Assembly: GCA_035280425.1 (NCBI GenBank)
Contig: DATEFW010000018.1
Span: 186,001-250,000, forward strand
Length of the DNA: 64,000 nt
Direction of reading: 5' to 3'
Source: QHXW01 sp035280425
Lineage (GTDB): Bacteria; Acidobacteriota; Terriglobia; Bryobacterales; Bryobacteraceae
Positions 49,449 through 58,394 of the stretch are shown here, piece after piece; position 1 is the stretch's first letter; every line of letters starts with the position of its first letter. The notes under the pieces were generated by a model. That model searched no databases and had not been told where the DNA came from. It was given only the letters and a program-made list of their open reading frames with translations. A program made the translations under genes and the position numbers.

Positions 49449-50753
49449 ATGCGAACAGTTGATTTGATTCACCGGAAGCGCAACGGCGAAGAACTGGCCC
49501 CGGAAGAGATTTCGCATCTGATCAACGCCTATACGCGCGGCGAAATTCCGGACTACCAGATGGCTGCGTTCCTCATGGCCGTTTTTTTCACCGGCATGAC
49601 GGATCGCGAGGTCACGTCGCTGACCGATTTCATGATCCGCTCGGGTGAAATCGTGGACCTGTCGTCTATTTCTGGCGTTAAAGTCGACAAGCATTCGACC
49701 GGCGGAGTGGGGGATAAGACCAGCATGGTAGTGGGCCCGCTTGCGGCGGCGGCGGGCGTGGTCGTTCCGATGATGTCCGGCCGGGCGCTCGGGCATACGG
49801 GCGGCACGCTCGACAAGCTCGAATCCATACCTGGTTTTCGGACGGACTTTACAGCAGACCAGTTTCGGGCGCAGCTTGCCGAGCACGGATTATGCTTTAT
49901 CGGACAGAGCGATTCCATTGCACCCGCCGATGGGAAACTGTACGCGCTGCGCGATGTGACGGCGACGGTGGAATCGATTCCCCTGATCGCGTCGTCGATC
50001 ATGTCCAAGAAAATGGCGGAGGGCCTGGACGCGCTGGTGCTGGATGTAAAAGTGGGTAGCGGCGCCTTCATGAAGAAACAGGTCGATGCCAGACGCCTGG
50101 CGCAGATGATGGTGGGGATCGGCCGGCGAATGGACAAACGTGTGCAGGCGCTCATCACCGACATGAACCAGCCGCTGGGCTACGCCGTGGGCAATGCGCT
50201 GGAAGTGATGGAAGTCTCGCAGACGCTCATGAACCAGGGGCCGGCGGATTTAACGCGGTTGTGTCTGGAGCTGACGGCGCGCATGATTCACCTGGCGAAA
50301 ATCGCGCCGACGCTCGAAGAGGCGCGGCATGTGGCGGAAAACAAGCTGGTGGACGGTTCGGGCTACCGCAAGTTCAAGCAGGTGATCGAGGCCCAGGGCG
50401 GCAACCCGCAGGCGCTGGATAAATTCGAGCTGCTGCCGAATGCCACGGGGATGCGCGAGATCAGCTCGCCGCGGGCCGGATACGTCAGTGTCATCGACGC
50501 CGGCGAGATCGGCCGGGCCTCTACGCTCATGGGGGCCGGGCGGGACCGGAAGGATGACCGCGTCGACCTTGCCGTCGGCGTGATCCTCGAAGTAAAAGTC
50601 GGGGAGAAGGTGGATGCCGGCTCGGTTCTCTGCCGCCTCTACTACACGGGCGAAGAGCACGTAGAGGAAGCCGCGGAAATCGTCGAAGGCGCATTTCGGA
50701 TCTCCGCGCAAAAACCGGAAGACCGGGCATTAATTCTCGAAGTCGTGGGTTAA
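49449..50753 (+). CDS. pdp: Pyrimidine-nucleoside (thymidine) phosphorylase
   Basis: 434 residues from ATG 49449. The phosphorylase signature KHSTGGVGDKTSMVVGPLAA is complete, with SGRALGHTGGTLDKLESIPG and VKVGSGAFMKKQVDARRLA for phosphate and potassium binding. It cleaves thymidine, deoxyuridine or uridine with phosphate, giving base and (deoxy)ribose-1-phosphate. First gene of a five-gene operon for nucleoside use; its stop overlaps the transporter start by one base. Confidence 0.94.
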   Translation: MRTVDLIHRKRNGEELAPEEISHLINAYTRGEIPDYQMAAFLMAVFFTGMTDREVTSLTDFMIRSGEIVDLSSISGVKVDKHSTGGVGDKTSMVVGPLAAAAGVVVPMMSGRALGHTGGTLDKLESIPGFRTDFTADQFRAQLAEHGLCFIGQSDSIAPADGKLYALRDVTATVESIPLIASSIMSKKMAEGLDALVLDVKVGSGAFMKKQVDARRLAQMMVGIGRRMDKRVQALITDMNQPLGYAVGNALEVMEVSQTLMNQGPADLTRLCLELTARMIHLAKIAPTLEEARHVAENKLVDGSGYRKFKQVIEAQGGNPQALDKFELLPNATGMREISSPRAGYVSVIDAGEIGRASTLMGAGRDRKDDRVDLAVGVILEVKVGEKVDAGSVLCRLYYTGEEHVEEAAEIVEGAFRISAQKPEDRALILEVVG

Positions 50754-51976
50754 TGTCCCGCTTTACCGGAATTCTCGGTATTCTCGCGATCCTGGTCGCG
50801 GCATTCCTGTTTTCCACTCATCGGCGGGCGATCCGGTTGCGCGTTATCGCCTGGGGCCTGGGGCTTCAATTTGCGTTCGCGGTGCTGGTTCTGAAGACCG
50901 GATTTGGAAGAATTTTTCAGGCAATCGGCGTGGGCGTCAACGCCATGCTCAACTACGCCGAGGCGGGCAGCAATTTCGTATTCGGGCCGCTGGGCATCAA
51001 GAGCGGGCCGTTCGGAGTGGTTTTCGCGTTTCAAGTCTTGCCGATCGTTATCTTCATCGCGTCATTCTTTTCGATTCTTTATTACCTGGGCATCATGCAA
51101 ATGCTTGTGCGCGCCATGGCGGTGGTGATGCTCAAAGTAATGGGCGCGAGCGGGGCAGAGTCCTTGAACGTTGCCGCGAGTATTTTCATGGGCCAGACCG
51201 AGGCGCCGCTAACGATCAAGCCGTTCATCGCAGGTATGACGGAATCGGAGCTGTTCACCATCATGGTGAGCGGGATGGCGCACGTTTCCGGCGCGGTGAT
51301 GGCGGCTTACGTGAAAATTGCGGGCGTGGAGATCCGGCATTTGCTGACCGCGGTGATCATGACTGCGCCGGCGACCATCATGCTGGCCAAGATGTTCGTG
51401 CCGGAAACCGAAAAACCGGCAACCGCCGGCCGCGTCGATGTGCAGGTGGAGAAGACCGCGGTCAATGTGATCGATGCTGCGGCGCAAGGAGCGGGAGACG
51501 GCCTGCAACTGGCGCTCAACATCGCCGGGATGCTGATCGCGTTTCTGGCTCTGATCGCGATGATCAATGGGATTCTCGGATGGGGGCGGACGCTTCCGGG
51601 GTTGGGGTGGCTCCCAGGCACGCTCCAGCAGATATTCGCCTGGCTATTTGCTCCGGTCGCGTGGCTGATGGGCGTGGCGTGGAACGATTGCGCAACGGTG
51701 GGGAATCTGCTGGGCACACGCCTGGTGCTGAATGAGTTCGTGGCGTTTCTGCAATTGGGGCCGCTTCAGTCGCACATGGAACCGCGATCGTTCACGATTG
51801 CCACTTATGCGCTCTGCGGTTTTGCCAACTTCAGCTCCATCGCGATCCAGATCGGCGGCATCGGCGCAATTGCTCCGAAACGCAAATCGGATCTGGCGCG
51901 GCTGGGTTTGAAATCGGTGGCAGTCGGTTCGATGGCCAATTTCATGTCGGCCTGCATTGCGGGCATGCTGTTGTGA
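50753..51976 (+). CDS. nupC: Concentrative nucleoside transporter (CNT/NupC)
   Basis: 407 residues with about ten membrane segments. CNT motifs: ASIFMGQTEAPLTIKPFIAG (GQTEAP, the nucleoside-contacting loop), SGMAHVSGAVMAAYVKI and GTRLVLNEFVAFLQLG with TYALCGFANFSSIAIQIGG (NExVA.. and GFANxSSI). It imports nucleosides with Na+ or H+. Translationally coupled at both ends: one-base overlap with pdp and four-base overlap with the PNP gene. Confidence 0.95.
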   Translation: MSRFTGILGILAILVAAFLFSTHRRAIRLRVIAWGLGLQFAFAVLVLKTGFGRIFQAIGVGVNAMLNYAEAGSNFVFGPLGIKSGPFGVVFAFQVLPIVIFIASFFSILYYLGIMQMLVRAMAVVMLKVMGASGAESLNVAASIFMGQTEAPLTIKPFIAGMTESELFTIMVSGMAHVSGAVMAAYVKIAGVEIRHLLTAVIMTAPATIMLAKMFVPETEKPATAGRVDVQVEKTAVNVIDAAAQGAGDGLQLALNIAGMLIAFLALIAMINGILGWGRTLPGLGWLPGTLQQIFAWLFAPVAWLMGVAWNDCATVGNLLGTRLVLNEFVAFLQLGPLQSHMEPRSFTIATYALCGFANFSSIAIQIGGIGAIAPKRKSDLARLGLKSVAVGSMANFMSACIAGMLL

Positions 51977-52797
51977 CGGCGGGAGCAGGAATCCGCGGGG
52001 CGTGCGACTGGATTGTTGCGCGCACGAAGCTGCGGCCTCGGGTGGCTGTAGTGCTCGGTAGCGGGCTCGGCGGATTCGCGGAAACGCTCTCGAGACGCGA
52101 GGAGTTCTCATACGCCGATATTCCCGGCTGGCCGGTGTCGACCGCGGTGGGACACGCGGGAAAGCTGGTTATGGGGGTGCTGGGGACGACTGAAGCCGCA
52201 GTGATGTCCGGGCGCGTGCATCTCTACGAGGGCTATACGCCGGCGCAAGTGGTTTTCGGCGTGCGCGTGCTGGGAGCGTTGGGCGTGCGGGCGATGGTGT
52301 TTACCAATGCTGCCGGCGGCATCAGTACGTCGTTCGAACGCGGTGCCCTGGTGCTGATCTCGGACCACATTAACTTGCAAGGATCGAATCCGTTGATGGG
52401 ACCAAACGACGAAACGCTGGGGCCGCGTTTTCCGGATATGTCGGAAGCTTACCCGCGCTGCTATCGCGATATCGCGAAGCAGGTGGCCGAAGAATTAGGC
52501 ATCCAGGTCAGCGAGGGTGTGTACGCGGCGGTGCTCGGGCCGAGCTACGAGACTCCAGCCGAAATTCGCTACTTGCGCGCGATCGGCGCGGATATGGTCG
52601 GAATGTCGACGGCGCCGGAAGTGATTGCGGCGAATCACATGGGCATCCGATGCCTGGGGATTTCGTGCGTCACCAACATGGCTGCGGGCGTTCTGCTGCA
52701 AAAAATTTCGCACGCGGAAGTACTCGAGACCGGCGAGGCGGTGCGCGGTACGCTTACGAGATATTTAACGGCGCTTCTGCCGCGGTTGGAGACCTGA
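51973..52797 (+). CDS. Trimeric purine nucleoside phosphorylase
   Basis: 274 residues from GTG 51973. The PNP/MTAP family pattern is VLGSGLGGFAETLSR (phosphate loop), GWPVSTAVGHAGKLVMG, GRVHLYEGYTPAQVVFGVRV, VFTNAAGGISTSF and DMVGMSTAPEVIAANHMGIR. It splits inosine, guanosine and their deoxy forms to base and sugar-1-phosphate. Third gene of the operon, overlapping nupC by four bases; cytidine deaminase follows after one base. Confidence 0.95.
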   Translation: MTAGAGIRGACDWIVARTKLRPRVAVVLGSGLGGFAETLSRREEFSYADIPGWPVSTAVGHAGKLVMGVLGTTEAAVMSGRVHLYEGYTPAQVVFGVRVLGALGVRAMVFTNAAGGISTSFERGALVLISDHINLQGSNPLMGPNDETLGPRFPDMSEAYPRCYRDIAKQVAEELGIQVSEGVYAAVLGPSYETPAEIRYLRAIGADMVGMSTAPEVIAANHMGIRCLGISCVTNMAAGVLLQKISHAEVLETGEAVRGTLTRYLTALLPRLET

Positions 52798-52798
52798 A

Positions 52799-53182
52799 AT
52801 GGACGAGCTGATCGAAGCCGCATTGCGCGCCCGCCAGCATGCCCGGGCGAAATTTTCGAGTTTCCGCGTGGGCGCCGCCCTCGAGGATGAAGGCGGACGT
52901 GTACACACGGGCTGCAATGTGGAGAACGTGAGCTACGGGCTGACGGTATGCGCAGAGCGCGTGGCTGCATTCAAAGCGATTTCCGAAGGGGCGAGCCGCT
53001 TCCGGCGCATCGCCATCGCAGCGGATACCACGATGCTGACACCGCCTTGCGGAGCCTGCCGCCAGGTTCTGTGGGAGTTGTGCGGCGATATCGAGGTCAT
53101 TCTGGTCAACCTGCATGGCACCATCGAAGCCATGCGTTTAGGGGAGCTGTTTCCGAGACCGTTCGATGATTCGATTCTGTAG
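52799..53182 (+). CDS. cdd: Cytidine deaminase
   Basis: 127 residues, the small tetrameric form. Zinc site CNVENVSYGLTVCAERVAAF (C-A-E with catalytic Glu) and TPPCGACRQVLWEL (PCxxC). It turns cytidine or deoxycytidine into uridine or deoxyuridine, which pdp can then cleave, so it connects directly to the first gene of the operon. Its 3' end overlaps the next gene by 17 bases. Confidence 0.96.
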   Translation: MDELIEAALRARQHARAKFSSFRVGAALEDEGGRVHTGCNVENVSYGLTVCAERVAAFKAISEGASRFRRIAIAADTTMLTPPCGACRQVLWELCGDIEVILVNLHGTIEAMRLGELFPRPFDDSIL

Positions 53183-54542
53183 CCTGCTGCTGGTTCTGGC
53201 AGCGGCTCTGTTTGCTGAACCGGTCGATTGGATCTGGAGCGCGCGCTATGTGATCATCATGGATCCGCAACGGCGGGTGATCGACCATGGCGCGGTGGCG
53301 ATGCGCGGCGATCGCATCGTGGCAGCCGGAACGAAAGCCGAAATTGATCGGGATTATCAGCCGCGCGAGCGCCTCGAGCGCCCAGACGCCCTCATCGCGC
53401 CCGGATTAATCAACACCCACGGGCATGCACCGATGGTGTTGTTGCGCGGCATCGCCGATGACCTGCGTTTGCAGGAATGGCTGGAGCGATACATCTTTCC
53501 CGCGGAGGCGCGCAACGTCACGCCGGACTTCGTGCGGTGGGGAACGCGGCTGGCGTGTCTCGAGATGCTGCTGGGTGGAACGACTACGTTCGCCGATATG
53601 TACTATTTCGAGGACACAATCGCCGCAACCGCAAAGGAAGCAGGGATGCGCGGCGTACTGGGCGAGACGATCATCGGCTTTCCTTCGCCCGACGCCAAGA
53701 CGCCGGCGGATGCGCTGCGGTTCACCGAGAGGTTTTTGGCGCGCTATCGAGGCGACCCGCTCATTACGGCGGCTGTGGCGCCGCACGCCATTTTCACCAA
53801 TTCGGACGAAACCCTTCGCGAGGCACGCGCCCTGGCGAACCGCTATTCCGCGCCGCTGTTGATCCATCTTTCGGAGACCAAGCGCGAGAATGACGATATC
53901 GTAGCCAAGCGCGGGCGGTCGCCGGCGCAGGCCCTGGACGCGCTCGGCGTTTTTAATGGACGGACGCTGGCCGCGCATGCCGTTTGGGTCGATGATGCAG
54001 ATCTCAAGATTCTTCGCGACCGCCACGTAGGAATTGCGCATTGCCCTTCGAGCAACATGAAGCTCGCCAGCGGCGTGGCGCCGGTGATGAAGATGCTGGC
54101 GCTCGATCTGGCGGTGGGATTGGGCACGGACGGGCCCGCGGGCAGCAATAACGACCTGAACATGTTCGAGGAAATGGATCTGGCGGCGAAATTGCAAAAA
54201 GTCACGACGGGAGATCCCGAGGCGCTCACGGCGAGGCAGGCGATTGAAATGGCGACCATCCGGGGCGCTCGCGGGCTTGGTGTGGAAAAAGAGATCGGCT
54301 CACTCGAGCCTGGTAAACGCGCCGATCTCATTGTCGTCCGGCTTGACCGGCCGAACGCCGTGCCGCTCTACGATGTGTACTCCCAGATGGTCTTCGCGCT
54401 TAAAGCCTCGGATGTCCAGGATGTGATGGTGAACGGCCGGTTTGTGGTGCGGAATGGGCAGCCGCTGACCATCGATGCGAAACAAGTTTTGGCGAAGGCG
54501 GAAGAATACGGCGGGAAAGTCAAGGCATCGTTAAAAAAGTAG
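53166..54542 (+). CDS. Exported amidohydrolase of the SAH/MTA/adenosine deaminase class
   Basis: 458 residues. It begins with a convincing signal peptide (IRFCSLLLVLAAALFAEPVD). The amidohydrolase barrel has metal ligands in NTHGHAPMVLLRG (HxH), LLIHLSETKRE and TLAAHAVWVDDADL, and the late Asp in GLGTDGPAGSNNDLNM. This resembles MtaD/SahH-type deaminases of S-adenosylhomocysteine, methylthioadenosine or adenosine, or guanine deaminase. The signal peptide is unusual for these normally cytoplasmic enzymes. It is the last gene of the nucleoside operon, so a purine nucleoside or base in the periplasm is the likely substrate. Confidence 0.85.
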   Translation: MIRFCSLLLVLAAALFAEPVDWIWSARYVIIMDPQRRVIDHGAVAMRGDRIVAAGTKAEIDRDYQPRERLERPDALIAPGLINTHGHAPMVLLRGIADDLRLQEWLERYIFPAEARNVTPDFVRWGTRLACLEMLLGGTTTFADMYYFEDTIAATAKEAGMRGVLGETIIGFPSPDAKTPADALRFTERFLARYRGDPLITAAVAPHAIFTNSDETLREARALANRYSAPLLIHLSETKRENDDIVAKRGRSPAQALDALGVFNGRTLAAHAVWVDDADLKILRDRHVGIAHCPSSNMKLASGVAPVMKMLALDLAVGLGTDGPAGSNNDLNMFEEMDLAAKLQKVTTGDPEALTARQAIEMATIRGARGLGVEKEIGSLEPGKRADLIVVRLDRPNAVPLYDVYSQMVFALKASDVQDVMVNGRFVVRNGQPLTIDAKQVLAKAEEYGGKVKASLKK

Positions 54543-54577
54543 ATTCGCGCGGCGAAAAATCGTGCGTTCGAGTGATC

Positions 54578-56494
54578 CTAGACTTGCCGCGTTCGTTTCT
54601 CCGCCAGGCTGAATTTCTCGTACCAGGTTGATTCCGCTCCGCCGCCGTACCGCGAGATCACCACTTCAACGAGGTATGGCTTGCCGTCACGCGTGGCGGC
54701 GATGCCGCGCTTGAGGGCTGCATCCAGAGCGCCGCCCGCTTCGACGCGCTCCCCTTTCACGCCCTGGCTTTCCGCGAGTTTCACGAAGTCGATATCCGGG
54801 TCACCCAGGTACATGCCGGCATAGTGGCCGGCCTTGTGCATCTTGCCTTTGTAACTGTCGTAGGCGTGGCGGACAGTCTGGTAATTATGATTGTTCCAGA
54901 CGACGGTCAGAACGGGAATCGAATAGCGCACCTGGGTCCAGAAACCAGCAGCGCTGTACATGAGCGCACCGTCGCCGATGGAGCAAATCACCTGGCGGTC
55001 GGGCGCTGCGAGCTTCGCGCCAATCGCCGCACCCACTCCCCATCCGAGGCCCGCGCCGGTATTGCCCAGCCACATCGGTTCGTTTTCGCGGAAGCCGAAC
55101 GGGAATGCATCGTACTTGCCGGTGAGATTTTCGCTCACGACGATCGCGTTGGGGTCGATCACGCGCGCCAATGCGGCTCCAAGTTCGTCAGGGTGAATCG
55201 GCTTCTGGCCGGAGTTCTTGCGGGCATCGGCCTGAGCTTTGGCGCGGATCGCGCCTGACAGCGTCTTGATTTCTTCCGAGCGCGACGCGCTCATTTCCGC
55301 AAGCCGCTGCTTCGTCGCGAGCGATTCAACAGCAGCTTGCAAATCTTCGAGCGTTTCTTTTACATCGCCGGCCAGCGCGAGATCGGTGGCGCTGGTGCGC
55401 CCCATAGCGGCGGTATCGATGCCGATGCGCAAGATGCGCGCTTCGGGCGGAGTTTCGGGATTTTGAGGAATTACCTTGCCGCCGAAGTCGCGCGCGCCCA
55501 CCGCGAGGATGAGATCGACACCGCGCTTGACGTAATCCGACTGCATGTTGAAACGGCCAAGATAGTTCGCGTGATGCACCGGGAAATTGCAGAATCCCTG
55601 CTGGCCGGCCGCCACCGGCAAACCAAACTTTTCTGCAAGGGCCACCATTTCCGCCTGTGCGCCCGATTTCCAGATTTCATCGCCCACAACAACCAGCGGG
55701 CGCTTGGCCTCGACCAGCATGCGCGCTGCTTCCTGCACTGCGCCAGAAGACGGCCGCACGCGCGCGCGGAGCAGAAAACGGTTCGCCGGCAGAATCTGCG
55801 CCTTCTGATTCTTCGCCTCCAGCGCGTAGTGCGCCATCGCGAGGTACACCGGCCCGCCCGGCTCGGTGGCGGCCACTTTGAATGCACGCCGCATCATCAG
55901 GGGCAGGCTCTCTCCGTTGCGCGCCTCCCACGAAATCTTGGTGAACTGGCGAACGATTTCTTTCTGATCGAATCCGGGACGCGGCGCGAGTCCGACGTCG
56001 TCAGACCAGAGTTCGTTGTCGTTGAGCCCGGCGGTCACTACAATTGCCGAGCCGTCGCGGCTGGCGTTATAAAGCTGGCCGGCCATCTGCGCAGTTCCAG
56101 CCACCACGTGCACGTTGACGAAAGCCGGCTTGCTGCTGACCCGATGGTAGCCATCGGCCATAGAGACGACCAGCCCTTCGTGCAGCGCCATGATGAGCTG
56201 CATGCCGGGCGTATCGGTGAAGGCGTCGTACAGCCCGACTTCGAATGAGCCGGGGTTGCAGAACATGTACTCGACGCCCGCGGCCTTGGCCTGTGCGACG
56301 GCCAGCTCACCGCCCGTGCCTTCGATCGTACTTGCGCCCGAGGCTTCCGGATGCACGGCGGCGCGCTCGGAAGCATCGAGCGGCGCCAGCATAGATTTTG
56401 CTGCGGCGAGCGTGAAACCCATGGCGGACATTCGCGATAGGAACCCGCGACGGTCGAGACGGTGATCGAGATAATGGTGAACCAGCTCCTGCAT
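54578..56494 (-). CDS. ThDP-dependent enzyme (acetolactate synthase/benzoylformate decarboxylase type) with Tat-like signal
   Basis: 638 residues from ATG 56494, preceded by GGGGGCAG; the longer frame upstream has no good start. The N-terminus LDRRGFLSRMSAMGFTLAAA is a twin-arginine signal, suggesting export as a folded protein. The PYR domain shows ALHEGLVVSMADGYHRVS with the activating Glu, the central domain binds a nucleotide-like region, and the PP domain has the GDG...NN motif (SIGDGALMYSAAGFW; VVWNNHNYQ). A 2-oxo acid decarboxylase or ligase reaction is expected; the substrate is unknown. It is divergent from an aminotransferase by about 100 bases. Confidence 0.88.
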   Translation of the reverse strand: MQELVHHYLDHRLDRRGFLSRMSAMGFTLAAAKSMLAPLDASERAAVHPEASGASTIEGTGGELAVAQAKAAGVEYMFCNPGSFEVGLYDAFTDTPGMQLIMALHEGLVVSMADGYHRVSSKPAFVNVHVVAGTAQMAGQLYNASRDGSAIVVTAGLNDNELWSDDVGLAPRPGFDQKEIVRQFTKISWEARNGESLPLMMRRAFKVAATEPGGPVYLAMAHYALEAKNQKAQILPANRFLLRARVRPSSGAVQEAARMLVEAKRPLVVVGDEIWKSGAQAEMVALAEKFGLPVAAGQQGFCNFPVHHANYLGRFNMQSDYVKRGVDLILAVGARDFGGKVIPQNPETPPEARILRIGIDTAAMGRTSATDLALAGDVKETLEDLQAAVESLATKQRLAEMSASRSEEIKTLSGAIRAKAQADARKNSGQKPIHPDELGAALARVIDPNAIVVSENLTGKYDAFPFGFRENEPMWLGNTGAGLGWGVGAAIGAKLAAPDRQVICSIGDGALMYSAAGFWTQVRYSIPVLTVVWNNHNYQTVRHAYDSYKGKMHKAGHYAGMYLGDPDIDFVKLAESQGVKGERVEAGGALDAALKRGIAATRDGKPYLVEVVISRYGGGAESTWYEKFSLAEKRTRQV

Positions 56495-56596
56495 CTCTGC
56501 CCCCGGTGGGGATGATACTGCACTTCGGCCGCCCGCACAAACGAGGCACGCGGGAGTTACCGTAGCACCCGCCATTGTTTCATCGAAACGCGTGCG

Positions 56597-57781
56597 ATGA
56601 TACAGGGAATGGCCGAAATCGCTCATTCCGTGCAACGCGTGCCGCACTCGCGCATTCGCGAGCTGGCGGAAATTGCGATGTCCATGGATGGCGTGCTGCG
56701 GCTTTATTTTGGCGAATCCAACCTGCCGACACCGGAATACATCAAACAGGCGGCAGTGACCGCGCTGGCCGATGGGTACACTTTTTATACCGAGAACGCC
56801 GGCCTGCCTTCGCTGCGGCGCGCGATCTCACGGTCTTACAAAAAATGGCACGGCGTTGACCTCGATCCTGAAAACGAGATCGTCATCACGGCTTCGGGCG
56901 TGCAGGCGCTGAACGTAAGCCTGCGGTCGATGCTCGATCCGGGCGATGAAGCTCTGGTACTGACGCCTGCCTGGCCGAACGGCTCATCGATCATCGCGAT
57001 GGCGAATGCCGGCGCACGGCAGATCGCGCATCCGCTCTGCGGCGATCGGTACCAGATCGATTTCGACGCGCTTGAGGCGGCCACCGGCCCGCGCACGCGA
57101 CTGCTCCTTTATACTTCGCCATCCAATCCGCTGGGTTGGGTGGCAACCGAACAGGATCAGCAGAAGCTTCTCGATTTCTGCCGCGAGCGCAATTTGTGGC
57201 TGGTGGCGGACGAGGTTTACGATCGGCTCTACTATGCCGGCCGCGCGCTCGGCGAGCCCGTGCCTTCGATCTTGCGCAAAGCCACGCGCGATGACGCGGT
57301 GGCCGTCATTCATTCCTTCTCGAAAAGCTATTGCATGACCGGCTGGCGCGTCGGTTACCTGATTGCGCGCCAGGATCTCGGCCTCAAAGCCACGCAACTG
57401 AATGAATTCATCATTTCGCACGCCGCTAGCTTCGCTCAGAAGGCGGCGGAGACGGCCCTCGAATGCGGAGAGGCGGAGCTGGTCCGCATGCTGGAACGGT
57501 TGCGGGAAAACCGCGACGTTTGTTTGGACGCGCTGCGCCAGATGCATGGTGTCACGGTTCCCAAACCGGACGGCGCATTTTACTTATTTCCCAAAATCGA
57601 TGGCTTGACCGATTCTTTCGAATTTTGCCGCCGGCTGCTGATGAAGACAAAGGTCGGACTCGCCCCTGGCGTGGCGTTTGGGGCCGGCGGAGAAGGGTCC
57701 GTACGCATCTGCTACGCGGCGGACCGCTCGATCCTGGAACCGGCGATGGATCGGCTGGCGAAATTTCTTCGCGCAGGATAA
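56597..57781 (+). CDS. Class I/II PLP-dependent aminotransferase
   Basis: 394 residues. Fold-type I features: YTENAGLPSLRRAISRSYKK, TSPSNPLGWVATEQDQ (substrate/PLP Asn), LVADEVYDRLYYAG (Asp and Tyr for the PLP ring), the Schiff-base Lys in HSFSKSYCMTGWRVGY and the carboxylate-binding Arg in SVRICYAADRS. It transfers an amino group between an amino acid and a 2-oxo acid; aspartate or aromatic/alanine type cannot be decided. It is divergent from the ThDP enzyme, which could use its 2-oxo acid product, although that enzyme appears exported. Confidence 0.92.
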   Translation: MIQGMAEIAHSVQRVPHSRIRELAEIAMSMDGVLRLYFGESNLPTPEYIKQAAVTALADGYTFYTENAGLPSLRRAISRSYKKWHGVDLDPENEIVITASGVQALNVSLRSMLDPGDEALVLTPAWPNGSSIIAMANAGARQIAHPLCGDRYQIDFDALEAATGPRTRLLLYTSPSNPLGWVATEQDQQKLLDFCRERNLWLVADEVYDRLYYAGRALGEPVPSILRKATRDDAVAVIHSFSKSYCMTGWRVGYLIARQDLGLKATQLNEFIISHAASFAQKAAETALECGEAELVRMLERLRENRDVCLDALRQMHGVTVPKPDGAFYLFPKIDGLTDSFEFCRRLLMKTKVGLAPGVAFGAGGEGSVRICYAADRSILEPAMDRLAKFLRAG

Positions 57782-57922
57782 ATCCGAAGTTCATCAAATC
57801 CCGTAGATGGCTTTCTAGGAATGGCAAGCCCGAGGCCGCCGGGCCGGCGTCGGAGACGCGGCGCTGCGCGGTCCACGCGCGCCGTAGTACCATGCTTGCT
57901 GCCCAAAAGGAGGGGGCTCTGC

Positions 57923-58351
57923 GTGGTTAAAGGCTTCAGAGATTTCTTATTGAAGAATTCCGTGCTGGCTCTGGCTATCGGATTCATCATGGGTGCTGCC
58001 ACCGGTAAGGTGGTTTCTTCGCTGGTGGCCGATATTGTGATGCCGCTGATCAGCCCGCTGCTGCTGCAAGGCGGGGAATGGCGGTCAGCCCAACTGGTGC
58101 TGAGCCGCACGGTCGGAAGCGACGGGAAAGAAGTCATCAACGCCATCAAATACGGCAGCTTTCTGGGAAACGTGATTGACTTCGTCGTGATCGCATTCGT
58201 GATTTATGTGATCACCAAGCTGCTGATCAAGGAAGCTCCGGCGGCGCCCGTCAAGAAATGCCCGCGCTGTATCGAAAGCATTCCCGCGGAAGCCACCAAG
58301 TGCAAGTTCTGCACGGCGGACATATCGGCTCAGGCGGTCGGCAAGGCGTGA
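57923..58351 (+). CDS. mscL: Large-conductance mechanosensitive channel with C-terminal zinc ribbon
   Basis: 142 residues from GTG 57923, behind a strong AAAAGGAGGGG; the longer frame is spurious. MscL hallmarks: GFRDFLLKNSVLALAIGFIM and GAATGKVVSSLVADIVMPLI (TM1 pore helix), then FLGNVIDFVVIAFVIYVITK (TM2). The short C-terminal helix is replaced by a zinc-ribbon-like module CPRCIESIPAEATKCKFC (CxxC-x12-CxxC). It opens at high membrane tension to release osmolytes; the ribbon may bind metal or stabilise the pentamer. Confidence 0.92.
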   Translation: MVKGFRDFLLKNSVLALAIGFIMGAATGKVVSSLVADIVMPLISPLLLQGGEWRSAQLVLSRTVGSDGKEVINAIKYGSFLGNVIDFVVIAFVIYVITKLLIKEAPAAPVKKCPRCIESIPAEATKCKFCTADISAQAVGKA

Positions 58352-58394
58352 AAATGAATTCAGCGCTCCCCAATGGCGGTGCGGAGAGAAAGGA

